From the NCBI GenBank assembly GCA_964521025.1, contig CAZFPK010000052.1, positions 1 to 22,057 of the forward strand: 22,057 bases of DNA, given 5' to 3'. The notes beneath the pieces are model-generated. The model was not told where the DNA came from. It made no database searches and saw only the letters and a list, made by a program, of their open reading frames with translations. Positions 1 to 6,375 of this stretch are shown here, in pieces (positions within the stretch are counted from its first letter, which is position 1; every line of letters begins with the position of its first letter). The position numbers and the translations under genes were made by a program. The DNA comes from DRTC01 sp964521025. Lineage in GTDB: Bacteria; Cloacimonadota; Cloacimonadia; Cloacimonadales; TCS61.

Positions 1-32
1 AAAAGGCAAAATATTAGCATAAATATTTTCAT
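1..32 (-). CDS. Start of an exported protein, cut by the window edge
   Basis: Reading leftward, an ATG at 32-30 opens a frame that reads MKIFMLIFCL and then leaves the window. It is preceded by a strong ribosome binding site, AAGGAG, five bases before the ATG. The opening is a lysine followed by an unbroken hydrophobic run, as in a signal peptide or lipoprotein leader; the cysteine at residue 9 could be a lipobox cysteine. Only ten codons are visible, so the product cannot be named. The call rests on the binding site plus the leader-like start. Confidence 0.45.
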   Translation of the reverse strand, partial: MKIFMLIFCL

Positions 33-417
33 GAAAACTCCTTTTTTGGAAATAAATAGAAATCGCAAAATGGAAATTTATATCAATCTGAAAGCTCTTT
101 AATATAATTTTCCAAAGATTTTAGTTAGAGTCCATCCATGAACTAAGGATTCGAGTTGTAATGAGCTAGCGACGACTCGAAAACTTTTGTAATGTTTTTT
201 TTCAAATCATCTCGGCACTCCAGATTACAAATCGGAAAAAAAGCAAGATAATAAAATCATTCCGTTTACGGAACTTTCTCTTCTATGCTTGGTCTATAAA
301 TTTTGAATTCTGGTTAATATGTCAAGTTTGCTGTCTAAATCAATTGGCTTATTCTTGACTTTTAATGAGCAATAAGAAAATTTGTCACGATTATTTAAGG
401 GTTAGGTATTAATCATT
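33..417. other. Gene-free stretch between two divergent genes
   Basis: I see no gene here. It separates the leftward gene at 32 from the rightward gene at 418 and should hold both promoters. Visible structures are an inverted repeat TCGAGT (151-156) / ACTCGA (175-180), which resembles the GACTCGA-type pairs between truB and ribF, and a short hairpin TTCCG-ttta-CGGAA at 260-273. A TTGACT hexamer lies at 355-360, 57 bases before the ATG at 418, and may be a -35 box, though no good -10 follows it. Confidence 0.5.
355..360 (+). promoter_or_regulatory. Possible -35 box (TTGACT)
   Basis: TTGACT lies 57 bases upstream of the ATG at 418. The hexamer 17 bases further on (AAATTT) is a poor -10. The call rests mainly on position, since TTGACA or a close variant stands 53-66 bases before several other genes in this window. 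Confidence 0.22.
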
Positions 418-798
418 ATGCCGGAAAAATACTTTTTACCGTTGGTAATGCATTTCATCAGGGCAATTGTTCTCTGGATTATTACTACATTATCGGGAGC
501 AGATAAAGATAATTCCTTTTTTAAATCTTTATTCAAAGCAATCATCATCTCCGCGATTATAACTGTACTATTTCACATGGCTGATCAGATAGATTTAACA
601 GGATCAAATCTTATTAAGATAAGTCGTTTTCTAAATTCTTTATATTTTAAAGCAATTATATCATACATAATCATCAAATTATTGTATAAATTCGACTGGA
701 TGAGCGGACTGATCACCTGGTTAATATGGTTTCTTGTACAATTTCCATTGAATATTTTTCATGATAAAGTCATTAAGTTAATTTTGAATTTTTTCTAA
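418..798 (+). CDS. Small integral membrane protein, unknown function
   Basis: This 126-residue protein has about four hydrophobic stretches (roughly residues 8-25, 38-54, 72-88 and 95-115), separated by short basic or polar loops, which suggests a small multi-helix inner-membrane protein. There is no cleavable signal peptide and no catalytic motif that I recognise. The third and fourth segments contain the aromatic-rich stretches YFKAIISYIIIKLLYKF and GLITWLIWFLVQFPLNIF. The ATG at 418 follows weak AGGG/TAGG binding sites at long spacing, so the start is only moderately secure. It stands alone, with repeat-bearing gaps on both sides. The pattern of hydrophobic segments and lack of frame damage make it a probable real gene rather than a chance frame; the function is unknown. 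Confidence 0.6.
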   Translation: MPEKYFLPLVMHFIRAIVLWIITTLSGADKDNSFFKSLFKAIIISAIITVLFHMADQIDLTGSNLIKISRFLNSLYFKAIISYIIIKLLYKFDWMSGLITWLIWFLVQFPLNIFHDKVIKLILNFF

Positions 799-1127
799 CT
801 TTTTAATATGCATGAATTAACATTATCCACTTTAGATTTAGACTATCAAATTTACATGAAATGATGGGAAATATTTTTTTCTTATTAAATTTGCAGGAAT
901 GATAGAAATAGTTACGAAGTAATTCAACCTGTGTGAAAACTTATATTTACGGACAAATTTACAAAATGTCATCCTGAACGTGGTCGAAGGATTTTATTTA
1001 ATTTGTTGCTAGGCAAAGAATTGTGAGTCTTCGACTAAACTTTCATCCTTCGTCGTACTACGGAGAATGGATAGACTGACAATACTTTTCCCAATAAGTT
1101 ATGTTTTTACACTCCTGAATTCTCAAT
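799..1127. other. Gene-free stretch with an intergenic repeat
   Basis: No gene is visible between the convergent ends of the membrane protein (798) and the COG2426 protein (1128). From about 965 to 1085 it carries a repeat of the type TCATCCTGAACGTGGTCGAA (969-988), whose CGAAGGAT (985-992) is matched in inverse by ATCCTTCG (1045-1052). Sequences like this are, to my knowledge, common as dispersed extragenic repeats in FCB-group and other environmental bacteria. The rest is AT-rich with no obvious structure, and no convincing terminator is seen for either gene. Confidence 0.45.
965..1085. repeat. Dispersed extragenic repeat with inverted arms
   Basis: The left arm has CATCCTGAACGTGGTCGAAGG (970-990) and the right arm ATCCTTCGTCGTACTACGGA (1045-1064); CGAAGGAT and ATCCTTCG form an 8-bp inverted pair about 50 bases apart. 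The element lies between two convergent genes, where it does not interrupt transcription. Only one copy is in the window, so assigning it to a repeat family rests on memory of similar sequences elsewhere. Confidence 0.4.
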
Positions 1128-1766
1128 TCATGCATTCTTCATCTTTCTCTTTTTTAGATAATTACTGATAAATACAAACAACAAAGCAACAGCTGCGATC
1201 AAAGCACCCAGCCATTTCAGGGAAGCAAGAAAACTAACGACAACTCCGGCGATCAGAACTCCGAAGAAAATGAATAGGATGGATTTCCAGAATTTCAATC
1301 CCAGTAGATAGGCTGCGAGAGATCCTGTCCAGGCTCCAGTAACCGGAAGCGGGATCGCCACAAAAAACATTAATCCGATCTCCTCATATTTCAGGATGAT
1401 CTCGCTTTTCCTGCGGGTTCTACGGAAAATTGCTTGCAATATTCTTTTCAGGATCGGGACTTTAAAACAGATATTTGTTACAAAATCGAAGAAGAGGAGA
1501 ATGAAAAAAATTGGGAACATATTACCGATAACAGCAATCGGGAAGACCTTCCAAACAGGTAATTTATATTTCAACATTCCGATGGGAATTCCACCTCGTA
1601 ACTCAAAGATCGGGATCATAGATATGAAAAAGACTTTCAATTCAGGGGAAACATTGAATTTATCGATACTTTCCTCTAATTTTGATTTTAAACCTGATTG
1701 TGCAAATACAGGAAACGAAATCAAAATGACCAGTAAGAATATGATTATTTTTCTCAAAATTTCCAT
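1128..1766 (-). CDS. COG2426 family membrane protein (putative small multidrug exporter)
   Basis: This 212-residue protein matches my memory of the 'small multi-drug export protein' family (COG2426, Pfam Sm_multidrug_ex). It opens with a hydrophobic leader ending in a signal-peptidase-like VFA|Q site (about residue 22). It then carries the family signatures FELRGGIPIG (about residues 55-64), AVIGNMFP, and IPLPVTGAWTGS near the middle, followed by two or three more membrane helices and a basic tail ending KKRKMK. The biochemical role of the family is poorly established, so 'multidrug export' is only a label. I chose the ATG at 1766; a TTG at 1799 would add 11 residues read from inside pcm, lying before the leader. 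The gene overlaps the end of pcm by 13 bases and is therefore probably co-transcribed and translationally coupled with it. Confidence 0.8.
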   Translation of the reverse strand: MEILRKIIIFLLVILISFPVFAQSGLKSKLEESIDKFNVSPELKVFFISMIPIFELRGGIPIGMLKYKLPVWKVFPIAVIGNMFPIFFILLFFDFVTNICFKVPILKRILQAIFRRTRRKSEIILKYEEIGLMFFVAIPLPVTGAWTGSLAAYLLGLKFWKSILFIFFGVLIAGVVVSFLASLKWLGALIAAVALLFVFISNYLKKRKMKNA

Positions 1767-2407
1767 CCTTGTTTGCCGATCAAAGGAACAAATGCACAAC
1801 CACCGTAATTTGACTGAAAATATTTATCTTTCTCCCGCCTGATGAGGATCAATTCCTGGTACATCCTGTTTCCGGCTGGGATGATCATCAAACCATTATC
1901 AGCCAATTGCTCCATCAAATTCTGCGGAATATCGGGAGCTGCTGCGGTAACGATGATCTTATCAAAATCGGAACATACCGGAAAACCCTCTTTCCAACCC
2001 AAAGTGCCGTCACCAACTTTATAATAGATATTTTTATAATCGAGACCGACGAGTATTTTCCGGGCATATCTCGAGAGTTGACCGATCCTTTCGACAGTAT
2101 AAACCGAATTACCTATTTCTGCCAGGAGAGCAGTCTGATAACCGGAACCTGTTCCGATTTCCAGGATCTTATCCGAAGGCTCGATTTCCAGTAAATTCGT
2201 CATCAGAGCAACGATATAAGGTTGGGAAATTGTCTGTCCGCTGCCGATGGAGAGCGGAGAATCATGGTAAGAAAGGTGCCTGATATCTTCCGGGACAAAA
2301 ATATGGCGCGGAACTTTCAGGAGAGCATCGATCACCTTCGGGTCATTTATCCCGCGGGCAATTATCTGTTCTTGAACCATTATTTTGCGTTGATCTTCAA
2401 ATTTCAT
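1754..2407 (-). CDS. pcm: Protein-L-isoaspartate O-methyltransferase
   Basis: The enzyme transfers a methyl group from S-adenosylmethionine to L-isoaspartyl residues in damaged cytosolic proteins, starting their repair. The 217-residue length is normal. The family motif GQTISQPYIVALM (residues 58-70) and the SAM-binding loop ILEIGTGSGYQTALLA (81-96) are intact, followed by the YTVERI strand and a C-terminal PLIGKQGW region. The ATG at 2407 has AGGAAAA just upstream. The gene follows surE in the same direction, as in many bacteria, but a terminator sits between them and a promoter-like pair (TTTACC, 17 bases, TATTAA) at 2475-2447 may drive pcm separately. The downstream COG2426 gene overlaps its last codons. 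Confidence is high. Confidence 0.95.
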   Translation of the reverse strand: MKFEDQRKIMVQEQIIARGINDPKVIDALLKVPRHIFVPEDIRHLSYHDSPLSIGSGQTISQPYIVALMTNLLEIEPSDKILEIGTGSGYQTALLAEIGNSVYTVERIGQLSRYARKILVGLDYKNIYYKVGDGTLGWKEGFPVCSDFDKIIVTAAAPDIPQNLMEQLADNGLMIIPAGNRMYQELILIRREKDKYFQSNYGGCAFVPLIGKQGWKF

Positions 2408-2446
2408 TTTTCCTGTATATCCCCACCGTCCCGATGGCTTCTATAT

Positions 2447-2475
2447 TTAATAATTAACAATCCCCGATTGGTAAA
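2447..2475 (-). promoter_or_regulatory. Candidate sigma70-type promoter for pcm
   Basis: On the minus strand TTTACC (2475-2470) and TATTAA (2452-2447) are separated by exactly 17 bases; each matches four of six consensus positions. The -10 ends 39 bases before the pcm ATG. It lies downstream of the surE terminator, so it would explain how pcm is expressed independently. The assignment is by sequence only. Confidence 0.35.
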
Positions 2476-2483
2476 TTCTTCAA

Positions 2484-2522
2484 TTCGAGTATCAGTTCAT
2501 TCCCAAAAAGGGCTTTGGGAAC
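2484..2522. repeat. Extragenic palindrome, GTTCCCAAA type, copy 1
   Basis: TTCCCAAA (2500-2507) pairs with TTTGGGAA (2514-2521) around a six-base loop. The preceding bases TTCGAGTAT and the palindrome match a second copy at 14670-14702, downstream of infB. Both copies lie in a minus-strand operon gap. This copy has a short insertion and a less perfect arm than the second. Confidence 0.6.
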
Positions 2523-2528
2523 GATGAG

Positions 2529-2557
2529 AAAAAAACCGAAACCTTCTTAAGGTTTTC
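2529..2557 (-). terminator. Rho-independent terminator of surE
   Basis: Read leftward, AAACCTT (2555-2549) and AAGGTTT (2545-2539) form a 7-bp stem with a three-base loop, followed after CGG by seven T (2535-2529). It starts 12 bases past the surE stop. The same AAACCTT/AAGGTTT arms occur twice inside radA (10992-11024), so the terminator may be built from a repeat unit. The plus-strand side also carries T residues, so it may act weakly in both directions. Confidence 0.7.
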
Positions 2558-2568
2558 TTTTATTCTAT

Positions 2569-3330
2569 TTAGTGTTCTTCGCAGCTCATTTCATCGATCC
2601 ATTTCTTGATTATCGGGAAAGAATCTTTTTTCGTAAAATCCGGATAGATAGGAGTTATGGAAATATAATTTTCTGCGATTGCACGCGAATCTTTATTTTT
2701 ATCTTTGCACCAGAAAGGTTCATCTCCACCAATATAATAATATTTTTTACCTTGTTCATCTTTTTGTTCTTTGACGAAATCGGTATAATGACGATGACCT
2801 AATTCCGTAATTTTTATACCTTTGACTTTAGAAATTTCAACATTGGGAACATTTATATTTAAAATTTCCTTTTTCCCGATCGTTTGGAAAATCCCCTTAT
2901 CGAGCATTTTTTTCATATAGAATGCTGCTGTTTCAAATTTCTGCTCCGTATAAGATGCGAGCGAGAGTGCGATCGCTTTATTTCCCAAAAACATTGCTTC
3001 GAGGGCAGCTGCAACTGTCCCCGAATAAAGAACATCTTCGCTCATATTCTGCCCGCCGTTGATCCCCGAGATCACCAGGTCAACCGGTTTTTTCAAGATC
3101 ACCTGGAAAGCGATGCTGATACAATCGGTTGGCGTACCGGTTATTGCGTAACGATTATCCCCTTTTTCCAGGATCCGGATCGGCTTGAATAATGTTATGG
3201 AATGAGAAGTTGCACTTTGCTCTTTTTCCGGGGCAACAATTACTATTTCATGTTCGTCTTCCAGTTTTCCTGCTAAAATGTTGATTCCCGGAGCATCGAT
3301 CCCGTCATCATTCGTCAATAATATTCTCAT
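2569..3330 (-). CDS. surE: 5'/3'-nucleotidase SurE
   Basis: SurE is a divalent-metal phosphatase that dephosphorylates nucleoside 5'- and 3'-monophosphates, a survival-protein function linked to stress and stationary phase. The 253-residue protein starts with the hallmark MRILLTNDDGIDAPG, in which D8 and D9 are metal ligands. It also has S39 in EQSATSHS, the GTPTDC loop (65-70) and N91 in SGINGGQNMSEDVLYSGT, completing the usual metal and phosphate site. The ATG at 3330 is preceded by GGAG at good spacing. It precedes pcm, the widespread surE-pcm pairing, but ends in its own terminator. A TTGACA at 3401-3396, 65 bases upstream of the ATG, may be its -35 box. Confidence is high. Confidence 0.96.
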   Translation of the reverse strand: MRILLTNDDGIDAPGINILAGKLEDEHEIVIVAPEKEQSATSHSITLFKPIRILEKGDNRYAITGTPTDCISIAFQVILKKPVDLVISGINGGQNMSEDVLYSGTVAAALEAMFLGNKAIALSLASYTEQKFETAAFYMKKMLDKGIFQTIGKKEILNINVPNVEISKVKGIKITELGHRHYTDFVKEQKDEQGKKYYYIGGDEPFWCKDKNKDSRAIAENYISITPIYPDFTKKDSFPIIKKWIDEMSCEEH

Positions 3331-3395
3331 CTTGTCTCCAAATTTACTTGTGCCGAGCGGAACACTGAAAACACAAAGTTTTCATATAAAATAAA

Positions 3396-3401
3396 TGTCA
3401 A
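3396..3401 (-). promoter_or_regulatory. Possible -35 box of surE (TTGACA)
   Basis: A perfect TTGACA read leftward, 65 bases before the surE ATG. The hexamer 17 bases on (CTTTGT) is not a good -10, though TTATAT occurs closer. Support is positional, from the same motif before other genes in the window. Confidence 0.28.
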
Positions 3402-3483
3402 CCATTAACGATTATAAATAGAGATTTTCCAACCGGTATTCAGAGAAATCTATTTTGTGTTATCGGAATTTCTTTTTTCATTA

Positions 3484-3533
3484 ATCATCAAACCGCAGGG
3501 ACCAGGCAAGCCTGGTCCCTGCGGTTTGATGAT
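3484..3533. repeat. Perfect 24-bp inverted repeat with two-base loop
   Basis: Arms at 3484-3507 and 3510-3533 are exact reverse complements, separated only by AA. The inner 17 bases of each arm (core GCAGGGACCAGGC) are GC-rich in contrast to the AT-rich surroundings. No T tract follows on either strand, so it is not an ordinary terminator. Weaker pairing extends outward to CGGAATT (3464-3470) and AATTCCG (3544-3550). It abuts the dispersed repeat at 3541-3610. Confidence 0.85.
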
Positions 3534-3540
3534 CATTGAT

Positions 3541-3610
3541 ATGAATTCCGGTCTCATTGGTGCGATCATCAGTTCAATTCACTGAAGTGAAAGGTTAATG
3601 TTTTGGATTT
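3541..3610 (+). repeat. Dispersed repeat, copy 1 (70 bp)
   Basis: This copy starts ATGAATTCCGGTCTC and ends GGTTAATGTTTTGGATTT. It aligns with the reverse complement of 7480-7544 with about nine substitutions or fewer and one five-base difference (GTTCA present here). It contains a small hairpin TTCAC-tgaa-GTGAA whose counterpart in the other copy is TTCAT-tgaa-ATGAA, a compensatory pair change. It codes for nothing I can see. Confidence 0.8.
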
Positions 3611-3635
3611 TATTTGAATTTTGGATTTTTACCTC

Positions 3636-3835
3636 GTAGGATAATGTTTCATCATATTTTTTGATAAATTGATATTCATATATCCAACGGGGTGAATTAG
3701 AAATTAGTCCCGATTTATCGGAAAGAGATTTTCATTTGAGATGATATGACACTCCTAACGGAGTTTTTCTCGTTTTTATTTTGTTCTCAAGGTTCACACC
3801 TTTCATTACAAAGATATCATTCCTACGGAATTTAT
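3636..3835. repeat. Probable extragenic repeat block bounded by CGTAGGA/TCCTACG
   Basis: CGTAGGATAATG at the left and CATTCCTACG at the right form an imperfect inverted pair about 180 bases apart. Inside are ACTCC-taac-GGAGT followed by five T (about 3751-3769), and a small pair around CCCGATTTATCGG. There is no open frame. The block separates copy 1 of the dispersed repeat from the AT-rich GATTTGAGATTT tract that directly adjoins copy 2, so it may be a later insertion. Only one copy is in the window. Confidence 0.35.
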
Positions 3836-3997
3836 TGAGATTTTTTATGATTTGTTATTTATTTGAGATTTGTATTTTGGGGATTGAGATTTATATGTAA
3901 TTTGTATTTTTTTATTTGAAATTTTACTAACAAACAACTGCTGGGAGTTATTTTGTAATGCTTTGCATCTTCTTGGTCAGACGATTTCAGAAAAAAT

Positions 3998-4003
3998 TTG
4001 ACA
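3998..4003 (+). promoter_or_regulatory. Possible -35 box of rocD (TTGACA)
   Basis: A consensus TTGACA, 54 bases before the TTG start chosen for rocD at 4058. Its first three bases could also be read as an in-frame TTG start, but it has no binding site before it. No good -10 is seen at 17 bases. Confidence 0.28.
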
Positions 4004-4057
4004 TTAAACTTATATAAAGAAATTCAGGTACAAAGAACAGGTACTGGAGAAAAAACA

Positions 4058-5299
4058 TTGGAAAATTTAGTTTACGGAAGCATTTCGAGTGCGGATGCAA
4101 TGAAACTGGAAGATACTTTTGGAGCTCATAATTATCACCCGCTTCCGGTTGTGATCGCCAGGGGTGAAGGAGTTTATGTCTGGGATCCGGAAGGCAGGAA
4201 ATATTTCGATTTCTTATCAGCTTATTCGGCTCTCAACCAGGGTCATCGTCATCCAAAGATCATTAAAGCTCTTGTCGATCAGGCTGAAGATCTGACATTA
4301 ACCTCGCGTGCTTTTTATAATAACAAACTGGGTGAATATGAAAAATTCCTTACAGAATATTTCGGATTCGAGAAAGTTCTGCCGATGAATACCGGGGCTG
4401 AAGGAGTCGAGACTGCGATTAAAATCGCTCGCAAATGGGGCTATGAGGTTAAAGGGATCAAGGAAAACAAAGCAAAAATAATTGTGGCGGAAAACAATTT
4501 TCACGGTCGCACAATAACCATAATTTCAGCATCGACAGATCCTGTTGCCAGAAATAATTTCGGACCCTACACTCCCGGAATCATAACCATTCCTTATGAT
4601 AATACGAAAGCTCTGGAAAAAGTGTTGCAGGACAGACATGAAGAAATTTGCGCTTTCTTAGTGGAGCCGATCCAGGGAGAAGCAGGAGTAAATGTTCCGG
4701 CTGATGATTATATCGGGAAATGTTACGATCTGTGTAAAAAAAATAGTGTCCTTTTTATTGCTGATGAAATCCAAACCGGAATAGCCAGAACCGGTAAACT
4801 TCTCTGCTGCGATCATTCCAATATCAAACCTGATGTTCTGATCTTAGGAAAAGCGATTTCCGGAGGAGTTCTTCCGGTTGCAGCTGTTCTTGCCGATAGA
4901 GGAATTATGGATGTGATCAAACCGGGAGAACACGGCTCGACTTTCGGCGGATTTCCTCTTGCATGTGCAGTTGCCGGAGCAGCCCTCGAAGTTGTTCGGG
5001 AAGAAAACCTGACAGAAAAAGCAGCTGAATTCGGTGAAATTTTCCGGGCTGAAATGAGAAAGATCGATTCTCCTTTTATCGAGATTGTACGCGGGAAAGG
5101 TCTCTTGAATGCAGTTGTGATCAAACCAATGAATGGGATGGAAGCCTGGGATGTCTGCCTGAAACTGAAAGAGAACGGACTGCTTGCCAAACCGACCCAT
5201 GATCACATCATCAGGTTTGCTCCGCCTTTGGTCTTGACACATGATCAGTTAATGGATGCGATCGATATTATAAAGAGAACATTTGAAGAATTGGTGTAA
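4058..5299 (+). CDS. rocD: Ornithine--oxo-acid aminotransferase
   Basis: A PLP-dependent class III aminotransferase that moves the delta-amino group of ornithine to 2-oxoglutarate, giving glutamate semialdehyde; it connects arginine/ornithine and proline/glutamate metabolism in the cytosol. Motifs follow the family closely: GAHNYHPLPVV and LSAYSALNQGHRHP near the N terminus, LPMNTGAEGVETAIKIARKW, NFHGRT, EPIQGEAGV, the PLP aspartate in LFIADEIQTG, the Schiff-base lysine in LILGKAISGG, GEHGSTFGG, and a C-terminal HDHIIRFAPPLV. Many of these resemble eukaryotic OAT. I chose the TTG at 4058 (413 residues), which has GGAG eight bases before it and keeps the conserved SSADAMKLEDTFG segment. A TTG at 3998 and an ATG at 4100 are the alternatives. 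No arginase or proline gene is adjacent; two hairpins follow the stop. Confidence 0.93.
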   Translation: MENLVYGSISSADAMKLEDTFGAHNYHPLPVVIARGEGVYVWDPEGRKYFDFLSAYSALNQGHRHPKIIKALVDQAEDLTLTSRAFYNNKLGEYEKFLTEYFGFEKVLPMNTGAEGVETAIKIARKWGYEVKGIKENKAKIIVAENNFHGRTITIISASTDPVARNNFGPYTPGIITIPYDNTKALEKVLQDRHEEICAFLVEPIQGEAGVNVPADDYIGKCYDLCKKNSVLFIADEIQTGIARTGKLLCCDHSNIKPDVLILGKAISGGVLPVAAVLADRGIMDVIKPGEHGSTFGGFPLACAVAGAALEVVREENLTEKAAEFGEIFRAEMRKIDSPFIEIVRGKGLLNAVVIKPMNGMEAWDVCLKLKENGLLAKPTHDHIIRFAPPLVLTHDQLMDAIDIIKRTFEELV

Positions 5300-5319
5300 A
5301 ACAAACCTCCTGGTTTGTT
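5300..5319 (+). repeat. Short palindrome after rocD
   Basis: AACAAACC-tcct-GGTTTGTT forms a perfect 8-bp hairpin touching the rocD stop codon. It lacks a T tract and belongs to the AAACC/GGTTT palindrome type that also forms the surE terminator and the insert in radA. Confidence 0.6.
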
Positions 5320-5365
5320 AACATTATTTCTGAAAATATTGCAGTTAAGAAATAGGTTTTATCAT

Positions 5366-5399
5366 AAAGCCACCCTGACTGTTCAACGGGTGGCTTTTT
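5366..5399 (+). terminator. Rho-independent terminator of rocD
   Basis: AAAGCCACCC (5366-5375) pairs with GGGTGGCTTT (5388-5397) around a 12-base loop, and the 3' arm runs into TTTTT. It begins 66 bases beyond the rocD stop and separates rocD from the ABC transporter genes. Confidence 0.85.
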
Positions 5400-5472
5400 G
5401 TATTGATCAAAAAAATTCGCTAAATTTCAAAAATTTTAAAAAATTTCTGATTCAGAAAAAAAGGAGGAATGA

Positions 5473-6372
5473 ATGAAATATACAAAATTTTGTATGATCT
5501 TAATCTTATTATTTATTATCGGCTGCAGTTCCAAAACTGACAAATTGGTTATCGGTCTGATCAAACCATCTCTGGATCATCTCCCTTTCGATTTTGGGAT
5601 AGAGATCCAAGCATTAAATAAAGAAGATTACATAGTCAAATATTTTTCATCAGGCTGGGAGACGAACGAAGCATTGGTTTCGGAAAAGATCGATGTGGCG
5701 ATCATGCCTTTTACCTACGCCTGGACAGATATTTCTCAAGGAAAAAGAGTTAAAATAATTTCTTTTTTGGAGCGGGAAAGCGACGGTATCATCACAACCA
5801 AAAAAATTGAAAAAATCCAGGATCTGGACGGCAAAAAAATAGGTGTATTGAGAGCTTCTACCCTCGACATTTTTGCAGAAATGTTTTTGGAAGAAAATGA
5901 TATCGAAATGGAATTTATCTATCTCCGCACACCGATGGACATGGCGACTGCTTTAAAATCCGGTGAAGTCGATGCCTTGAGTTTTTATGTTCCTTCGATC
6001 TTCAAGTTCGATGAGAATTTCCACATAATTCACTGGTATCGCGACACATTTCCCCTGCATCCGTGTTGTGATCTAACAGCGACTGAAACAGCGATTTCCA
6101 ATAAAAAGAAAAAAATTGAAAAACTAATGAACGGACTGGAAAAAAGTGTTAATGAGATCAATAATAACCCGGTGCTGACTTTTGATTTCGCTCAGATCTC
6201 ATTTTACCTGCAGGAAGATCTCGCCAAACAATCATTATATCACACAAAATTCGTGATGGGACTTGCGGAAAAAGGCAAAAAATTCGAACAGAAAGCAATT
6301 GCCAAAATGATCGAGAAAGGGTACATTTTAAAACATGTAAAAGCGGAAGAAATTTATTTTGAGATCGAATAA
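5473..6372 (+). CDS. ABC transporter substrate-binding lipoprotein, NMT1/THI5-SsuA type
   Basis: A 299-residue solute receptor. It begins with a lipoprotein signal, a hydrophobic stretch ending LFIIGC with the lipid-attachment cysteine at residue 18, so the mature protein should be membrane-anchored in the periplasm. The body has the pattern of the NMT1/THI5-like and SsuA/TauA receptor fold: KLVIGLIKPSLDHLPFDFG, then EKIDVAIMPFTYAW, IQDLDGKKIGVLRAS for the start of the second half-lobe, and MATALKSGEVDALSFYVPS. Relatives bind thiamine precursors, riboflavin, sulfonates or nitrate; the sequence does not let me choose. The ATG at 5473 follows AAGGAGGAATG, an excellent binding site. A permease gene follows after 279 bases of repeat-bearing DNA, and no ATPase is seen. 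Confidence 0.8.
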   Translation: MKYTKFCMILILLFIIGCSSKTDKLVIGLIKPSLDHLPFDFGIEIQALNKEDYIVKYFSSGWETNEALVSEKIDVAIMPFTYAWTDISQGKRVKIISFLERESDGIITTKKIEKIQDLDGKKIGVLRASTLDIFAEMFLEENDIEMEFIYLRTPMDMATALKSGEVDALSFYVPSIFKFDENFHIIHWYRDTFPLHPCCDLTATETAISNKKKKIEKLMNGLEKSVNEINNNPVLTFDFAQISFYLQEDLAKQSLYHTKFVMGLAEKGKKFEQKAIAKMIEKGYILKHVKAEEIYFEIE

Positions 6373-6375
6373 AAA

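Larger units (their letters stand above)
3331..4057. other. Gene-free stretch: mosaic of repeats upstream of surE and rocD
   Basis: This divergent gap of about 700 bases holds no gene that I can support. From left to right it contains a TTGACA for surE (3401-3396), a perfect 24-bp inverted repeat (3484-3533), a dispersed repeat whose sister lies at 7480-7544 (3541-3610), and a block bounded by CGTAGGA and TCCTACG (about 3636-3830). After that comes an AT-rich tract of GATTTGAGATTT/TTTGTTATTT words (about 3845-3930), which resembles the tract flanking the sister copy. A TTGACA at 3998-4003 may serve rocD. Confidence 0.55.

Noticed and set aside
1396..1842. Rightward 148-codon frame antisense to the COG2426 gene and pcm
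   Set aside because: It is the mirror of two well-supported genes, with no binding site and no recognisable product.
3484..3533. Terminator of surE or rocD
   Set aside because: The palindrome is upstream of both genes and has no T tract on either strand.
4813..5242. Leftward frames antisense to rocD
   Set aside because: Low-complexity, serine- and phenylalanine-rich translations opposite a strongly conserved enzyme.
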